DNA of 64,000 nucleotides, from the NCBI GenBank assembly GCA_030427205.1, contig JAUHXC010000018.1:142117-206116 (forward strand), written 5' to 3'. Position 1 is the stretch's first letter. Each line of letters opens with the position of its first letter. Origin of the DNA: a bacterium. GTDB lineage: Bacteria; Myxococcota_A; Bradymonadia; UBA7976; UBA1532. Positions 20,246-28,540 of this stretch are shown here, one piece after another. The position numbers and the translations under genes were made by a program. The notes under the pieces were generated by a model. That model was not told the DNA's origin. It did not search any database and saw only the letters and a list, made by a program, of their open reading frames with translations.

Positions 20246-22675
20246 TCAGCGGGGCGGGGCGTCGCCGATGTGCCGCCGCGTGCGGGCCCCGTCGGCGTCG
20301 ATCGCGAAGACGGTCAAGCCGGGCTCGACCGGCTCGTCGATCCCGCAGTCGGCGGCCTCGGCGGCGACCGGCGCGGCGGTGCCGTTGAAGACCGCCGCGC
20401 TCGACGACGCGGCCCGCCGGACGCAGCCCACCACGATACCCGGCGCGGGGTGCCGCATCTCGACCTCGGCCGGCGGCGCGCCGCTCGGATCGGGCACCAG
20501 GAGCGTCAGCATCGCCGACACGACGTCCGGCGCGGGCGCCAGCTCGGCCTCGATCGACAGCGCGGTGTGGGTGGTCCAGCGGGCGTAGCCGGTGGCGTGC
20601 TCCTCGGCCCGCGGCACCACCGCGACCGGCCCGCCGGTGCTGCCGGCGGCCAGCGTCAGCCGGGCCCCGGGGCGGGACCAGACGCCGCCGTCGGCGCGGC
20701 CTTCGAAGGCGCTGTCGGGCGTCTCTTCGCCGCCGTGGCCATGCCACTGCCCGGCGTAGACGTGCGGCCCTTCGGCATCGAACAGGTCGAGCACGACGGT
20801 GTCGCCGCCGACGCGCACCGCCCAGCGCTGCAGCTCGACCCCGGCCCAGCCCGAGCGGATCTGCAGGTGGGCGAACGGGTCGTCGGGCGCGCAGCTCACC
20901 AACCACGCGTCGCTGTCGACCCGCTGGCCGAAGTCGTCTTGCGGCGGCCCCTCGCCGTCGACGAGCACCAGGTTGTGGTCGGCGGCCCGGTTGAAGAGGA
21001 GGCGGTCGTCCCAGCGGCTGTAGCCCGAGTCGATGAGCAGCGGCTCGCCGTGGGCCCACAGGACGAGCGAGGTGGCGTCGGGGTGCTCGTGGCCCCAGCC
21101 GTTGCGCCGGACCTGCCCGTGCTCGGCGACCGCCAGCAGCCAGTGGTCGGTCGGCCCGCGGCCGGTGCGCAGGACGCCGTAGCCGCCCGCCGGGGCGCAG
21201 ACGCCGCGGTCGTCGCCGGGCGGCACGGGCTGCAGCGCCGGGTCGAGCGCGGCCAGCGTCGCCAGCTCGGTGTAGTCGGCGTGATGCCCGACGTCGGGCC
21301 ACCACCAGAGGTAGCGCCCGTCGTCGAAGAGGCCGGCGAGCAGGCCCCAATGCTGCGGCCACGCGTCGCCGTCGTCGGTGGCCGGGGTGCGGCCGTCGGG
21401 CATGGCGACCGCCAGGGCGGCGTCGTAGACCGACGCCGCCGGGCTCACCAGGGGATCGGGCGCCTCGACGACGTCGCCGCTCCGCGGATCGAGCGGCGCG
21501 AAGGCGGCGATCACCTTCGCCGGCACCGCCCGCCCCTGCGCGAAACGATGCCACGCGGTCATGAAGGGCAGATAGCTGTTGGAGCCATAGCTCAGGTAGG
21601 TCCAGCCCTCGGCGTAGGCCCCCGGCGGCCCCTGGCCGTCGAGCATCACGTCCAGGAACCCGGTCAGCGCCGCCGAGATCTCCCAGGCCGCCGCGGGGCG
21701 GTCGCTGACGGCCAGCGCGCAGAGGCCGAGCGCCGCGAGCACCTTGCCGGTGTGGTTGTTGCGGTACAGCCCCAGGAAGGTGGCCCACGCCGGGCCGGTC
21801 ACCAGGTCGCGATAGGTGTCGATGCGCCGGACGAGGCCGGCCCGGGCGCGGGCCTTGGCCTCGGCGAGCCCCGGCGCGGCGTCGAGCAGGTCGAACGCGC
21901 TGCAGAAGCCGGCGAGCGCCTGCGCCTCGCGGATATCGTAGGTGGTGTCGACGCCGATGGGCGCCGGATCGGGGAAGGGCCGGGCGAGCAGATCGGCGGC
22001 CTTCTCGAGCAGCGCGGGCCGGTCTTCGAGCAGGCCCACCAGCGCCGCCGCCTCGGCGACCCGCCCGTGGGACTGGGTCAGCGCGGTGTCGAAGCCGTCG
22101 ACGGGGTGATCGGGCGGGTTCTGACCGGCGCGATCGCGCAGGCGGCCATAGAGGATGGCGTGGGCGCTGCCTTCGACCGCCACGGCGGCGCGCAGCGGGT
22201 CGAGGTCGCCGGGCCCCAGATAGAGCCGCGGGCGGGCATCGCGGTCCGGCTGCCAGGCCAGCGCCGACGACGGGTCGAGCGGGTCGGTGCCCGCCTCGAC
22301 CTCGGCGCCGTCCCCCACCCCGTCGCCGTCGCTGTCGGGCCGGTCGGGGTCGGTGCCGAGGGCCGCTTCGTCCCGGTTGTCGAGGCCGTCTTCGTCCCGA
22401 TCGCCGGGCTCGATCGCCAGCGCATCGGGCAGCGTGTCGGGCGCCGCGTCGGGTATAGCATCGGGCACCGCGTCGGGCAGGCCCGCGTCGCCCGCGGCAT
22501 CCCGCGCCGCGTCGGACGCCGGCCCACCGTCGACGCTCTGCGTATCGGGCAGCCGATCGTCGACCGCGGGGGCCTCGCGCCCATCGCAGGCCAGCGCACC
22601 GAGAAGGAGCAGCGCGCCGAGAAGAAGCGGCGCAGTCAGGCCGCGCAGTGGCCGATCGAACCCGGTGCCGGGCAT
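20246..22675 (-). CDS. Heparinase II/III-like lipoprotein with thrombospondin type 3 repeats
   Basis: This is an 809-residue lipoprotein. The signal peptide has lipobox LLLGALAC (Cys30) and is followed by an Asp/Ala/Pro linker. Residues 90-140 contain calcium-binding thrombospondin type 3 repeats (DRDEDGLDNRDEAALGTDP and DSDGDGVGDGAEVEAGTDP). Residues 150-480 are an alpha/alpha toroid (LYRNNHTGKVLAALGLCALA). Residues 490-720 are a beta-sandwich carrying the heparinase II/III signature (GWGHEHPDATSLVLWAHGEP, LLIDSGYSRWDD and AADHNLVLVDGEG). Members cleave acidic polysaccharides by beta-elimination, so an alginate- or heparin-like substrate is plausible. The start follows GGGGGAG. The gene is convergent with its neighbour, with a 6-bp gap. 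Confidence 0.85.
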   Translation of the reverse strand: MPGTGFDRPLRGLTAPLLLGALLLLGALACDGREAPAVDDRLPDTQSVDGGPASDAARDAAGDAGLPDAVPDAIPDAAPDTLPDALAIEPGDRDEDGLDNRDEAALGTDPDRPDSDGDGVGDGAEVEAGTDPLDPSSALAWQPDRDARPRLYLGPGDLDPLRAAVAVEGSAHAILYGRLRDRAGQNPPDHPVDGFDTALTQSHGRVAEAAALVGLLEDRPALLEKAADLLARPFPDPAPIGVDTTYDIREAQALAGFCSAFDLLDAAPGLAEAKARARAGLVRRIDTYRDLVTGPAWATFLGLYRNNHTGKVLAALGLCALAVSDRPAAAWEISAALTGFLDVMLDGQGPPGAYAEGWTYLSYGSNSYLPFMTAWHRFAQGRAVPAKVIAAFAPLDPRSGDVVEAPDPLVSPAASVYDAALAVAMPDGRTPATDDGDAWPQHWGLLAGLFDDGRYLWWWPDVGHHADYTELATLAALDPALQPVPPGDDRGVCAPAGGYGVLRTGRGPTDHWLLAVAEHGQVRRNGWGHEHPDATSLVLWAHGEPLLIDSGYSRWDDRLLFNRAADHNLVLVDGEGPPQDDFGQRVDSDAWLVSCAPDDPFAHLQIRSGWAGVELQRWAVRVGGDTVVLDLFDAEGPHVYAGQWHGHGGEETPDSAFEGRADGGVWSRPGARLTLAAGSTGGPVAVVPRAEEHATGYARWTTHTALSIEAELAPAPDVVSAMLTLLVPDPSGAPPAEVEMRHPAPGIVVGCVRRAASSSAAVFNGTAAPVAAEAADCGIDEPVEPGLTVFAIDADGARTRRHIGDAPPR

Positions 22676-22712
22676 CTGCTCCCCCTTCGCGATGTCATCG
22701 GGACACGGACCG

Positions 22713-22742
22713 GATGTAGCCCGATCGACGCCGTCGCTTCAA
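22713..22742 (-). promoter_or_regulatory. Candidate promoter for the heparinase-like gene
   Basis: On the minus strand TTGAAG (22742-22737) and TACATC (22718-22713) are separated by 18 bp and lie about 38 bp upstream of the start codon. They resemble a housekeeping -35/-10 pair. The call rests on sequence pattern only. Confidence 0.35.
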
Positions 22743-22817
22743 CGCGGGCGCGACCGAGCCCGACGGCGCGGCATCTGAGCCGTCGACCGATTGCAGGCCG
22801 ACTTCCAAGGATCGATC

Positions 22818-23762
22818 ATGACCGACCCGCGCACCGTACACATCCTCTACGAGAACCCCGACTGGCTGCCGCCGCTGCTCGCCGGGCTCGACGCCGAGGG
22901 CCTGCCCCACCGGCTGGTGGAGGTCTGGCGCGGCGGCCTGCGCCTCGACCGCGCGCCCGAGCCGGGCATCTGGCTCAACCGCATGAGCCCGTCGTCGCAT
23001 ACCCGCGGCCATGCCGAGAGCGTCGCGCTGATGCGCGAGACGCTGCACTGGCTCGAGAGCTACGACCGGCGGGTGATCAACGGCAGCGCGGCCTTCCGCC
23101 TCGAGATCAGCAAGGTGCAGCAGGATCTCGCGCTGCGGCGGCACGGCATCCGCACCCCGCGCACGGTGGCCGGCGTCGGTCGCGAGGCGCTCGTCGCGCT
23201 GGCCGAGACCTTCGACGGGCCGTTCATCACCAAGCACAACCAGGGGGGCAAGGGCCTGGGCATCGAGCTGTTCGACGACGTGCGCGCCTTCGCGGCCCAC
23301 CTCGAGTCGCCGGCCTTCGATCAGGGCCCCGACGGGGTGGTCGTCCTGCAGCAGTACATCCGCCCGGCGGCGGGCCACATCACCCGCGTCGAGCTGGTGG
23401 GCGGGCGCTTCCTGTACGCGATGAACAGCGCCACCGACGAGGGCTTCGAGCTGTGCCCCTCCGACGCGTGCCAGGTGCCCAAGGCGCCCATCGGCGAGGC
23501 GTGCCCGGTGGACGGCAGCGCCAAGTTCAGCCCGGCGGCGCTCACCGGCGACGATCCGCTCGTCGAGAAGTACCGCGCGCTGTGCGCCAAGGAGGGCATC
23601 GAGGTCGCCGGCATCGAGTTCGTCGAAGACACCGACGGCCGGCGCTACACCTACGACATCAACGGCACCACCAACTACAACAGCAAGGTGGGCGCTGCGG
23701 TGGGCATCGACGGCATGCGCGAGGTGGCGCGCTACATCCGCCGCGTCGCCGATCGGATGTGA
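22818..23762 (+). CDS. RimK-like ATP-grasp ligase
   Basis: This is a 314-residue cytosolic protein of the ATP-grasp superfamily. The start at 22818 has AAGGA 7 bp upstream. An upstream in-frame ATG at 22791 lacks such a site. Residues 1-95 form an N-terminal alpha/beta domain (VHILYENPDWLPPLLAGLDA). The ATP-grasp core follows, with the nucleotide-binding strand and Gly-rich loop (PFITKHNQGGKGLGIELF), the adenine-contact segment (GVVVLQQYI) and the metal-binding end (VEFVED-type strand, then YDINGTTNYN). Such enzymes join a carboxylate to an amine through an acyl-phosphate. RimK-type members add glutamate or similar amino acids. No substrate can be read from context; the next gene is on the other strand. 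Confidence 0.85.
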   Translation: MTDPRTVHILYENPDWLPPLLAGLDAEGLPHRLVEVWRGGLRLDRAPEPGIWLNRMSPSSHTRGHAESVALMRETLHWLESYDRRVINGSAAFRLEISKVQQDLALRRHGIRTPRTVAGVGREALVALAETFDGPFITKHNQGGKGLGIELFDDVRAFAAHLESPAFDQGPDGVVVLQQYIRPAAGHITRVELVGGRFLYAMNSATDEGFELCPSDACQVPKAPIGEACPVDGSAKFSPAALTGDDPLVEKYRALCAKEGIEVAGIEFVEDTDGRRYTYDINGTTNYNSKVGAAVGIDGMREVARYIRRVADRM

Positions 23763-23768
23763 GCCGGA

Positions 23769-23819
23769 GATGCCATCGAATGGCATGAAGCATGGCACCC
23801 GATGGCATCAGATGCCATC
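23769..23819. repeat. Inverted GATGGCATC/GATGCCATC motifs between convergent genes
   Basis: The 68-bp gap between two convergent stop codons contains GATGCCATC at 23769, ATGGCAT at 23780, and GATGGCATC at 23801. The last is followed after one base by GATGCCATC at 23811. The last two form a perfect 19-bp palindrome around a single A. The arrangement would form a hairpin in transcripts from either side and may act as a bidirectional terminator. It lacks a T-run. Confidence 0.75.
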
Positions 23820-23830
23820 GCACCACCGCG

Positions 23831-24802
23831 TCAGGGCACCCACGGCAGCCGATCGAGGTCGACGTTGCCCCCGCAGATCACGACCGCCGCGGTGCGCCCG
23901 GCGAAGCGCTGCCGATCGCTGAGCAGCCCGGCGAACGCCACCGATCCCGAGGGCTCGATCACCTGCTTGAGCCGGGTCCACTGCAGGCGCATCGCCTGGA
24001 CAATCGCGCCGTCGTCGACGGTGATCACGTCGTCGACATGGCGCAGCATCATCGGGAAGGTGCGCGCGCCGAGCGTCGTCAGCAGCCCGTCGGCCACCGA
24101 GCGCGGGTTCTCCGCCGGGATGCGCCGCTTCGCCCGAAACGAGCGATACGCGTCGTCGGCGCCCGCCGGCTCGACGGCGATGACCTCGACCTGGGGCCGC
24201 AGCCCCTTCACCGCCGCGGCGACGCCGCTCATCAGCCCGCCGCCGCCCACGGGCACCAGCACGACGTCGGCGTCGGGCACCTGCTCGACGATCTCGAGGC
24301 CCAGCGTGCCCTGCCCGGCGATCACCGCGAAGTCGTCGCTGGGGTGGATGGTCGCGATGCCCTCCTTGGCGACCAGCGCGTCGAGCGTCGCCACGCGGGC
24401 CTTCAGCGTCGGCGCGCACTCGATGATCGTGGCGCCGTAGCCGGCCACCGCCGCCTTCTTCACCGCCGGCGCCGTCGAGGGCATGACCACCCACGCCGGC
24501 ACCCCGCGCCGAGCCGCCGCCATGGCCACCGCCGCGCCGTGGTTGCCCGACGAGTGGGTGCCGACACCGCGCGCGGCGGCGGCGTCGTCGAGCAGGGCCA
24601 CGGCGTTGCTCGCCCCGCGGGCCTTGAAGGCGCCGGTCTTCTGCAGGTGCTCGCACTTGAACACCGCCCGGCAGCCCGCGATGCGATCGAGCGCGCGGCT
24701 GGTCATGATCGGCGTGCGGTGCACATAGGGCGCGACGCGCGCGGCGGCGGCCTGGATGTCGGCGAGCCCGGGCAGCTCGACCGATTCGGACGAATGGGGC
24801 AT
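23831..24802 (-). CDS. PLP-dependent threonine/serine dehydratase or serine racemase
   Basis: This is a 323-residue fold-type II PLP enzyme. Start 24802 is chosen because AGAGGAG lies about 9 bp upstream and the protein then has the normal family length. Lys60 in KTGAFKARGASNA is the PLP-binding lysine. SSGNHGAA binds the substrate carboxylate, and VPVGGGGLMSG is the phosphate-binding glycine loop. Near the C-terminus CGGN closes the PLP pocket. Family members deaminate threonine or serine to 2-oxo acids, or racemise serine. There is no C-terminal ACT domain, so this is the short catabolic/racemase type rather than IlvA. The exact substrate cannot be told from sequence alone. Confidence 0.9.
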   Translation of the reverse strand: MPHSSESVELPGLADIQAAAARVAPYVHRTPIMTSRALDRIAGCRAVFKCEHLQKTGAFKARGASNAVALLDDAAAARGVGTHSSGNHGAAVAMAAARRGVPAWVVMPSTAPAVKKAAVAGYGATIIECAPTLKARVATLDALVAKEGIATIHPSDDFAVIAGQGTLGLEIVEQVPDADVVLVPVGGGGLMSGVAAAVKGLRPQVEVIAVEPAGADDAYRSFRAKRRIPAENPRSVADGLLTTLGARTFPMMLRHVDDVITVDDGAIVQAMRLQWTRLKQVIEPSGSVAFAGLLSDRQRFAGRTAAVVICGGNVDLDRLPWVP

Positions 24803-24974
24803 GCGCTCTGCTCCTCTGAGGCCTCGGTCGGACAGCCGGGTTTCCATGTGACACGACGGGTCGCGGGAATCCAGACGGCAGCGCGCGTATCTTTCGAAGG
24901 CCGGCTGGCGCCGCGGGGACGGTGCGTGCTGGCTGAGGACTCGAGGAGACATCCGACTCGCCCTGGGGACGACC

Positions 24975-25378
24975 ATGACCCGAACGCTCCATATCGCCCG
25001 CGGCCTGCGCCGCTTCGCGCCCTTCACGGCGTGCTGCTCGCCGCGCTCGCGCTCACCGGCTGCCCGGCGGACGACGAGGTCGAGCCGACCGCAGACGCCG
25101 GCCCGGCGCCGATCGAGCTGAGCTTCGGCAGCCCTTCACCCGCGCAGGGCGCCGCCGACGTCGATCCGGGCGGGATCACCCTCGAGTTCGGCAGCGCGCC
25201 GACCGCCGACAGCTATCGGGTCTTTCTCGGCACCGACTACCCCGCCGTGCAGGGCCGCGCCGATGGCGTCGCGCTCGGTGAGGCCGAGGGCGAGATCGAG
25301 ACCGGCACGCTCGAGAAGGGCGCGCTCTACTTCTGGCGGGTCGAAGCCACCCTCGAAGGCGAGTCTTCGAGAGCCCGG
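24975..25378 (+). pseudogene. 5-prime part of a frameshifted FN3-like lipoprotein gene
   Basis: The ATG at 24975 follows GGGGAC and encodes a basic N-region (MTRTLHIARGLRRFAP). The expected hydrophobic core and lipobox (GVLLAALALTGC) are in a different frame, so one base seems to be missing near 25010-25025. The second frame encodes a first fibronectin-type module (SPAQGAADVDPGGITLEFG to ALYFWRVEATLEGE). It then loses its frame near 25366, and the sequence continues in the third frame as ESPVYSFTTAVGEG, joining the large open frame downstream. Both breaks fit single-base deletions. They may be assembly errors in an intact gene or real decay. Confidence 0.7.
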
Positions 25379-25398
25379 TCTACAGCTTCACGACCGCG

Positions 25399-28300
25399 GT
25401 GGGTGAGGGCCCGACGACCCCGCTCAACCCGATGCCGGCCAACGGCGCCGCGGACGTCGCCACCGACACCGGCCTGAGCTGGGACGCCGCGGCCCGCGCC
25501 GAGCGCTACACGGTCTACTTCGGCGCCGATCCGACGCCGGTGGCCGCCGGCGACGCCGGCGCGCAGATCGCCGACGGCGCCGACACCGCCGTCGCCCTCG
25601 CCGACGCGCTGGCCGAGCAGACCAGCTACTACTGGCGCGTCGTGGCCCACAACGACGACGGCGCCACGTCGAGCGCGTTGTGGCGCTTCACCACCGCCGG
25701 CCTGCCGCCCGGCCCCGAGGCGCCCGATGCGCCGGTCGATCCGGTGCCCGAGTCGGGCGCCACCGGGGTCGCGGTCGATACGGATCTCCGCTGGGCGCCG
25801 AGCGCGCGGGCCGACGGCTACCGGGTGTACTTCGGCGACGACATCGCCGACGTGGTGCGCCCCGAGAACCTGATCGGCGAGACCGCCGAGACCTCGATCG
25901 CGCTGCCCGAGCCGCTGGCGACCGGCGGCAGCTACTTCTGGCGGGTCGAGGCCTTCAACGTCGCCGGGGCGACCACCGGGCAGGTGTGGGGCTTCGAGAC
26001 GGTGCCGGCCGATGTACCCGGTCCGCTGCAGAACGAGGCGCCGGCCAACGGCGCGACGATCGACGGCGACGGGGTCGAGCTGAGCTGGACGGCCGCGGCC
26101 AACGCCGAGGCCTACGCCGTCTTCTTCTCGCAGAGCGTCGCCGACGTCGCCGGCGGCAGCGCCGACGCGCTGATCGGCGAGCAGGGCGAGACGACCCGCG
26201 CCCACATGGAGAGCGAGGGCTTCGAAATCCGCACCAACGTGGGCGACCGCTCCGATCCGCTGGTCGGCGGGTCGATCGTCTTCATCGGCGAGGACAATGA
26301 AAGCGAAGGGGTCGACGGCACCTTCGAGGCGTCCCTCGATCCGCTGGTGGGCGGGTCCTACGACTTCCAGTTCCGCCGCAACCGGCTGGTCAACGACCAC
26401 GACTACGGCCACCGCATCACCTGGAACGGCTACCAGAGCGCGCAGTACGCCCAGGTGCCGGCGGACGCGACCACCGACCGCTCGATGGTCGTCGAAGACA
26501 GCTTCTACAACGGCGAAGACCAGCTCGTGGACATGGACGTCCGCCCGGTGGCCGGTGATACGTCGGTCGCCGTCGAGCGCAACGAGGTCTACTCGAGCCG
26601 CCAGGGCGTCGACTTCGATATGGAGGACGCCGACTACACCGGTGACGAGGGCGCCCAGACGGTCGCCTGGCCGGTGACGTCGGGCAGCTTCGCGCTGATC
26701 CTGCGGGACAACTACATCGTGGCCGACGAAGACATGTTCGAGCTGACCCTGCGCAGCTACAAGCCGGTCGGCGAGGTCTACATCGAGGGCAACCGCGGGC
26801 TGTCGACGGACGACTACGGCGTCGACGCCACGATCTTCGACTTCACCCGGGCGGTGATCGCCAACAACGTCTTCGAGTCGTACGACGACAAGGCGATCGA
26901 GTTCGACGTGGCTTTCCAGGCCGGCCAGCCCATCACGACCGACGTGTTCGTCTTCCACAACGACGGGCGGCGCTCGGACGACGAGAACATGCGGCTGTCG
27001 AGCTTCTACGATACCAACCGCGTATCGGACGAGACCTACGGCGCGATGAACGTCTACATCGCCGGCAACAGCCTCTACGGCAGCACCGAGTCGGAGGGCC
27101 TCGAGAGCCGGGTGATCGGCGACAGCCTGGTGCTCGTCGAGCGCAATCACATCGGCTACAACGACGTGGACAGCGACGACGCGTGGCAGATGAGCTGCAA
27201 CGGCATCCGCCGGCCTTTCGTGCGCGGGCGCAATAACGTGCTGGCCTACGGCGCCGGCGCGGGCATCTCGTCGGAGCGCTGCGGCGGCACCTACACCAAC
27301 AACACCATCGCCTATAACAACCGGGACAATACGAGCTACGCGGGCATCGACAGCAATACCAACGGCGACTGCGACGAAGCCGGCTGCTTCGACCAGAGCC
27401 TGTGGCACAGCAACGTCATCGCCCACAACGCGTGGCGCGACCTGGACGACGACGAGTACTACCAGGTGCCCTACAGCCTCATCGGCCAGAACCCCTACCC
27501 CTTCGTGCCGGGCCCCGGGGTGGTCGTCGCCGACCCGCTCTTCAACTTCTGCGACGACATCCAGGATCTCGAGTGCTACACCTTCGACCGGCGCAGCCCG
27601 ACCTTCGACGCGGGGCACCCCGGCGAGGCGTGGAACGACGCCGACGGCACCCGCAACGACCTGGGCGCTTTCGGCGGGCCGTGGGCCGGCTGGATCGGCT
27701 GGCAGGGTGAGAACCAGCCGATGCCGGTGGCGCTGCTCGGCGTGCGCCCGATGGGCCAGCTGACGACGGGTCGGCCGCTGGCGGCGGTCGACTCGACGCC
27801 GACGGTGGTCTTCTCGACCGATCTGGCGGACGACGCGGCCGACGCGCTGAGCGTGGTCGACGGCGGCGGCGCGCCGGTGGCCGGCGCCTGGGCCATCGAC
27901 CGCAACCGCGCCACCTTCACCCCGGCCCAGCCGCTGGCGGCGGGCGGGTTCTACACCGTGCACATGGGCGCCGGTATCGGCGGCGCGGCGGGCGAGGTCG
28001 CCTGGGCGGCCGACCGGGTGACCTTCGTCACCGCGGTCGACGCCGTCGCCGAGGTCGAGGGCGGTCAGGCGATCGGCGGCGACCCGGTCTTCTCGTTCAC
28101 CGGCGAGCTGACCGCCGAGGCCGATACCAGCGACACCTACACCCTCGACGCCCGCGCCGGCGATCACCTGCGGCTGACCGTCTTCGCCGATCGCCTCGCC
28201 GGGGTGACCCAGAACGCCGACGTCGCCCTGCGCCTGCGCGACGCCGACGGCACCCTGCTCGACGCCGACTACGACCTCTTCAACTCGGAGAGCGAGGCGG

Positions 28301-28434
28301 CGCGCGGCCAGGATCCGTACATCGAGTACGTCTTCGCCCAGGACCGCCCGGTGGTCGTCGAGGTCTTCATCGAGGACGCCGACGACGCGGCGACGCAGAC
28401 CTACCGCCTCGACGGCGTCATCTCGCCGCTGTGA
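25399..28434 (+). CDS. FN3-like repeats plus parallel beta-helix, C-terminal part of a frameshifted lipoprotein
   Basis: This long open frame (1011 residues from the first ATG) continues the frameshifted gene that begins at 24975. It opens with three more modules of the same fibronectin-like type, each with the pattern P-A-N-G-A-x-x-V ... Y-x-V-Y-F-G ... Y-Y-W-R-V. From about residue 270 it becomes a right-handed beta-helix-like region rich in Asn turns (NNTIAYNNRDNTSYAG and HSNVIAHNAWRDLDD), as in secreted polysaccharide-binding or -cleaving proteins. A Big-type Ig-like domain follows (PTVVFSTDLADDAADALSV). The last 120 residues resemble a bacterial pre-peptidase C-terminal (PPC) beta-sandwich (DTYTLDARAGDHLRLTVFA). 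The intact product would be a cell-surface lipoprotein. No catalytic residues can be assigned. Confidence 0.75.
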   Translation: MGEGPTTPLNPMPANGAADVATDTGLSWDAAARAERYTVYFGADPTPVAAGDAGAQIADGADTAVALADALAEQTSYYWRVVAHNDDGATSSALWRFTTAGLPPGPEAPDAPVDPVPESGATGVAVDTDLRWAPSARADGYRVYFGDDIADVVRPENLIGETAETSIALPEPLATGGSYFWRVEAFNVAGATTGQVWGFETVPADVPGPLQNEAPANGATIDGDGVELSWTAAANAEAYAVFFSQSVADVAGGSADALIGEQGETTRAHMESEGFEIRTNVGDRSDPLVGGSIVFIGEDNESEGVDGTFEASLDPLVGGSYDFQFRRNRLVNDHDYGHRITWNGYQSAQYAQVPADATTDRSMVVEDSFYNGEDQLVDMDVRPVAGDTSVAVERNEVYSSRQGVDFDMEDADYTGDEGAQTVAWPVTSGSFALILRDNYIVADEDMFELTLRSYKPVGEVYIEGNRGLSTDDYGVDATIFDFTRAVIANNVFESYDDKAIEFDVAFQAGQPITTDVFVFHNDGRRSDDENMRLSSFYDTNRVSDETYGAMNVYIAGNSLYGSTESEGLESRVIGDSLVLVERNHIGYNDVDSDDAWQMSCNGIRRPFVRGRNNVLAYGAGAGISSERCGGTYTNNTIAYNNRDNTSYAGIDSNTNGDCDEAGCFDQSLWHSNVIAHNAWRDLDDDEYYQVPYSLIGQNPYPFVPGPGVVVADPLFNFCDDIQDLECYTFDRRSPTFDAGHPGEAWNDADGTRNDLGAFGGPWAGWIGWQGENQPMPVALLGVRPMGQLTTGRPLAAVDSTPTVVFSTDLADDAADALSVVDGGGAPVAGAWAIDRNRATFTPAQPLAAGGFYTVHMGAGIGGAAGEVAWAADRVTFVTAVDAVAEVEGGQAIGGDPVFSFTGELTAEADTSDTYTLDARAGDHLRLTVFADRLAGVTQNADVALRLRDADGTLLDADYDLFNSESEAARGQDPYIEYVFAQDRPVVVEVFIEDADDAATQTYRLDGVISPL

Positions 28435-28540
28435 CGCCTCACCCGGCGGACCACGGGTGCGCGCGCCCGCTGATCCGCCACCCGCACATCGGGTAGACTC
28501 CACCCGCCGCCGCCCCGGCGGCAATGCCCCGGAGTCCCCG

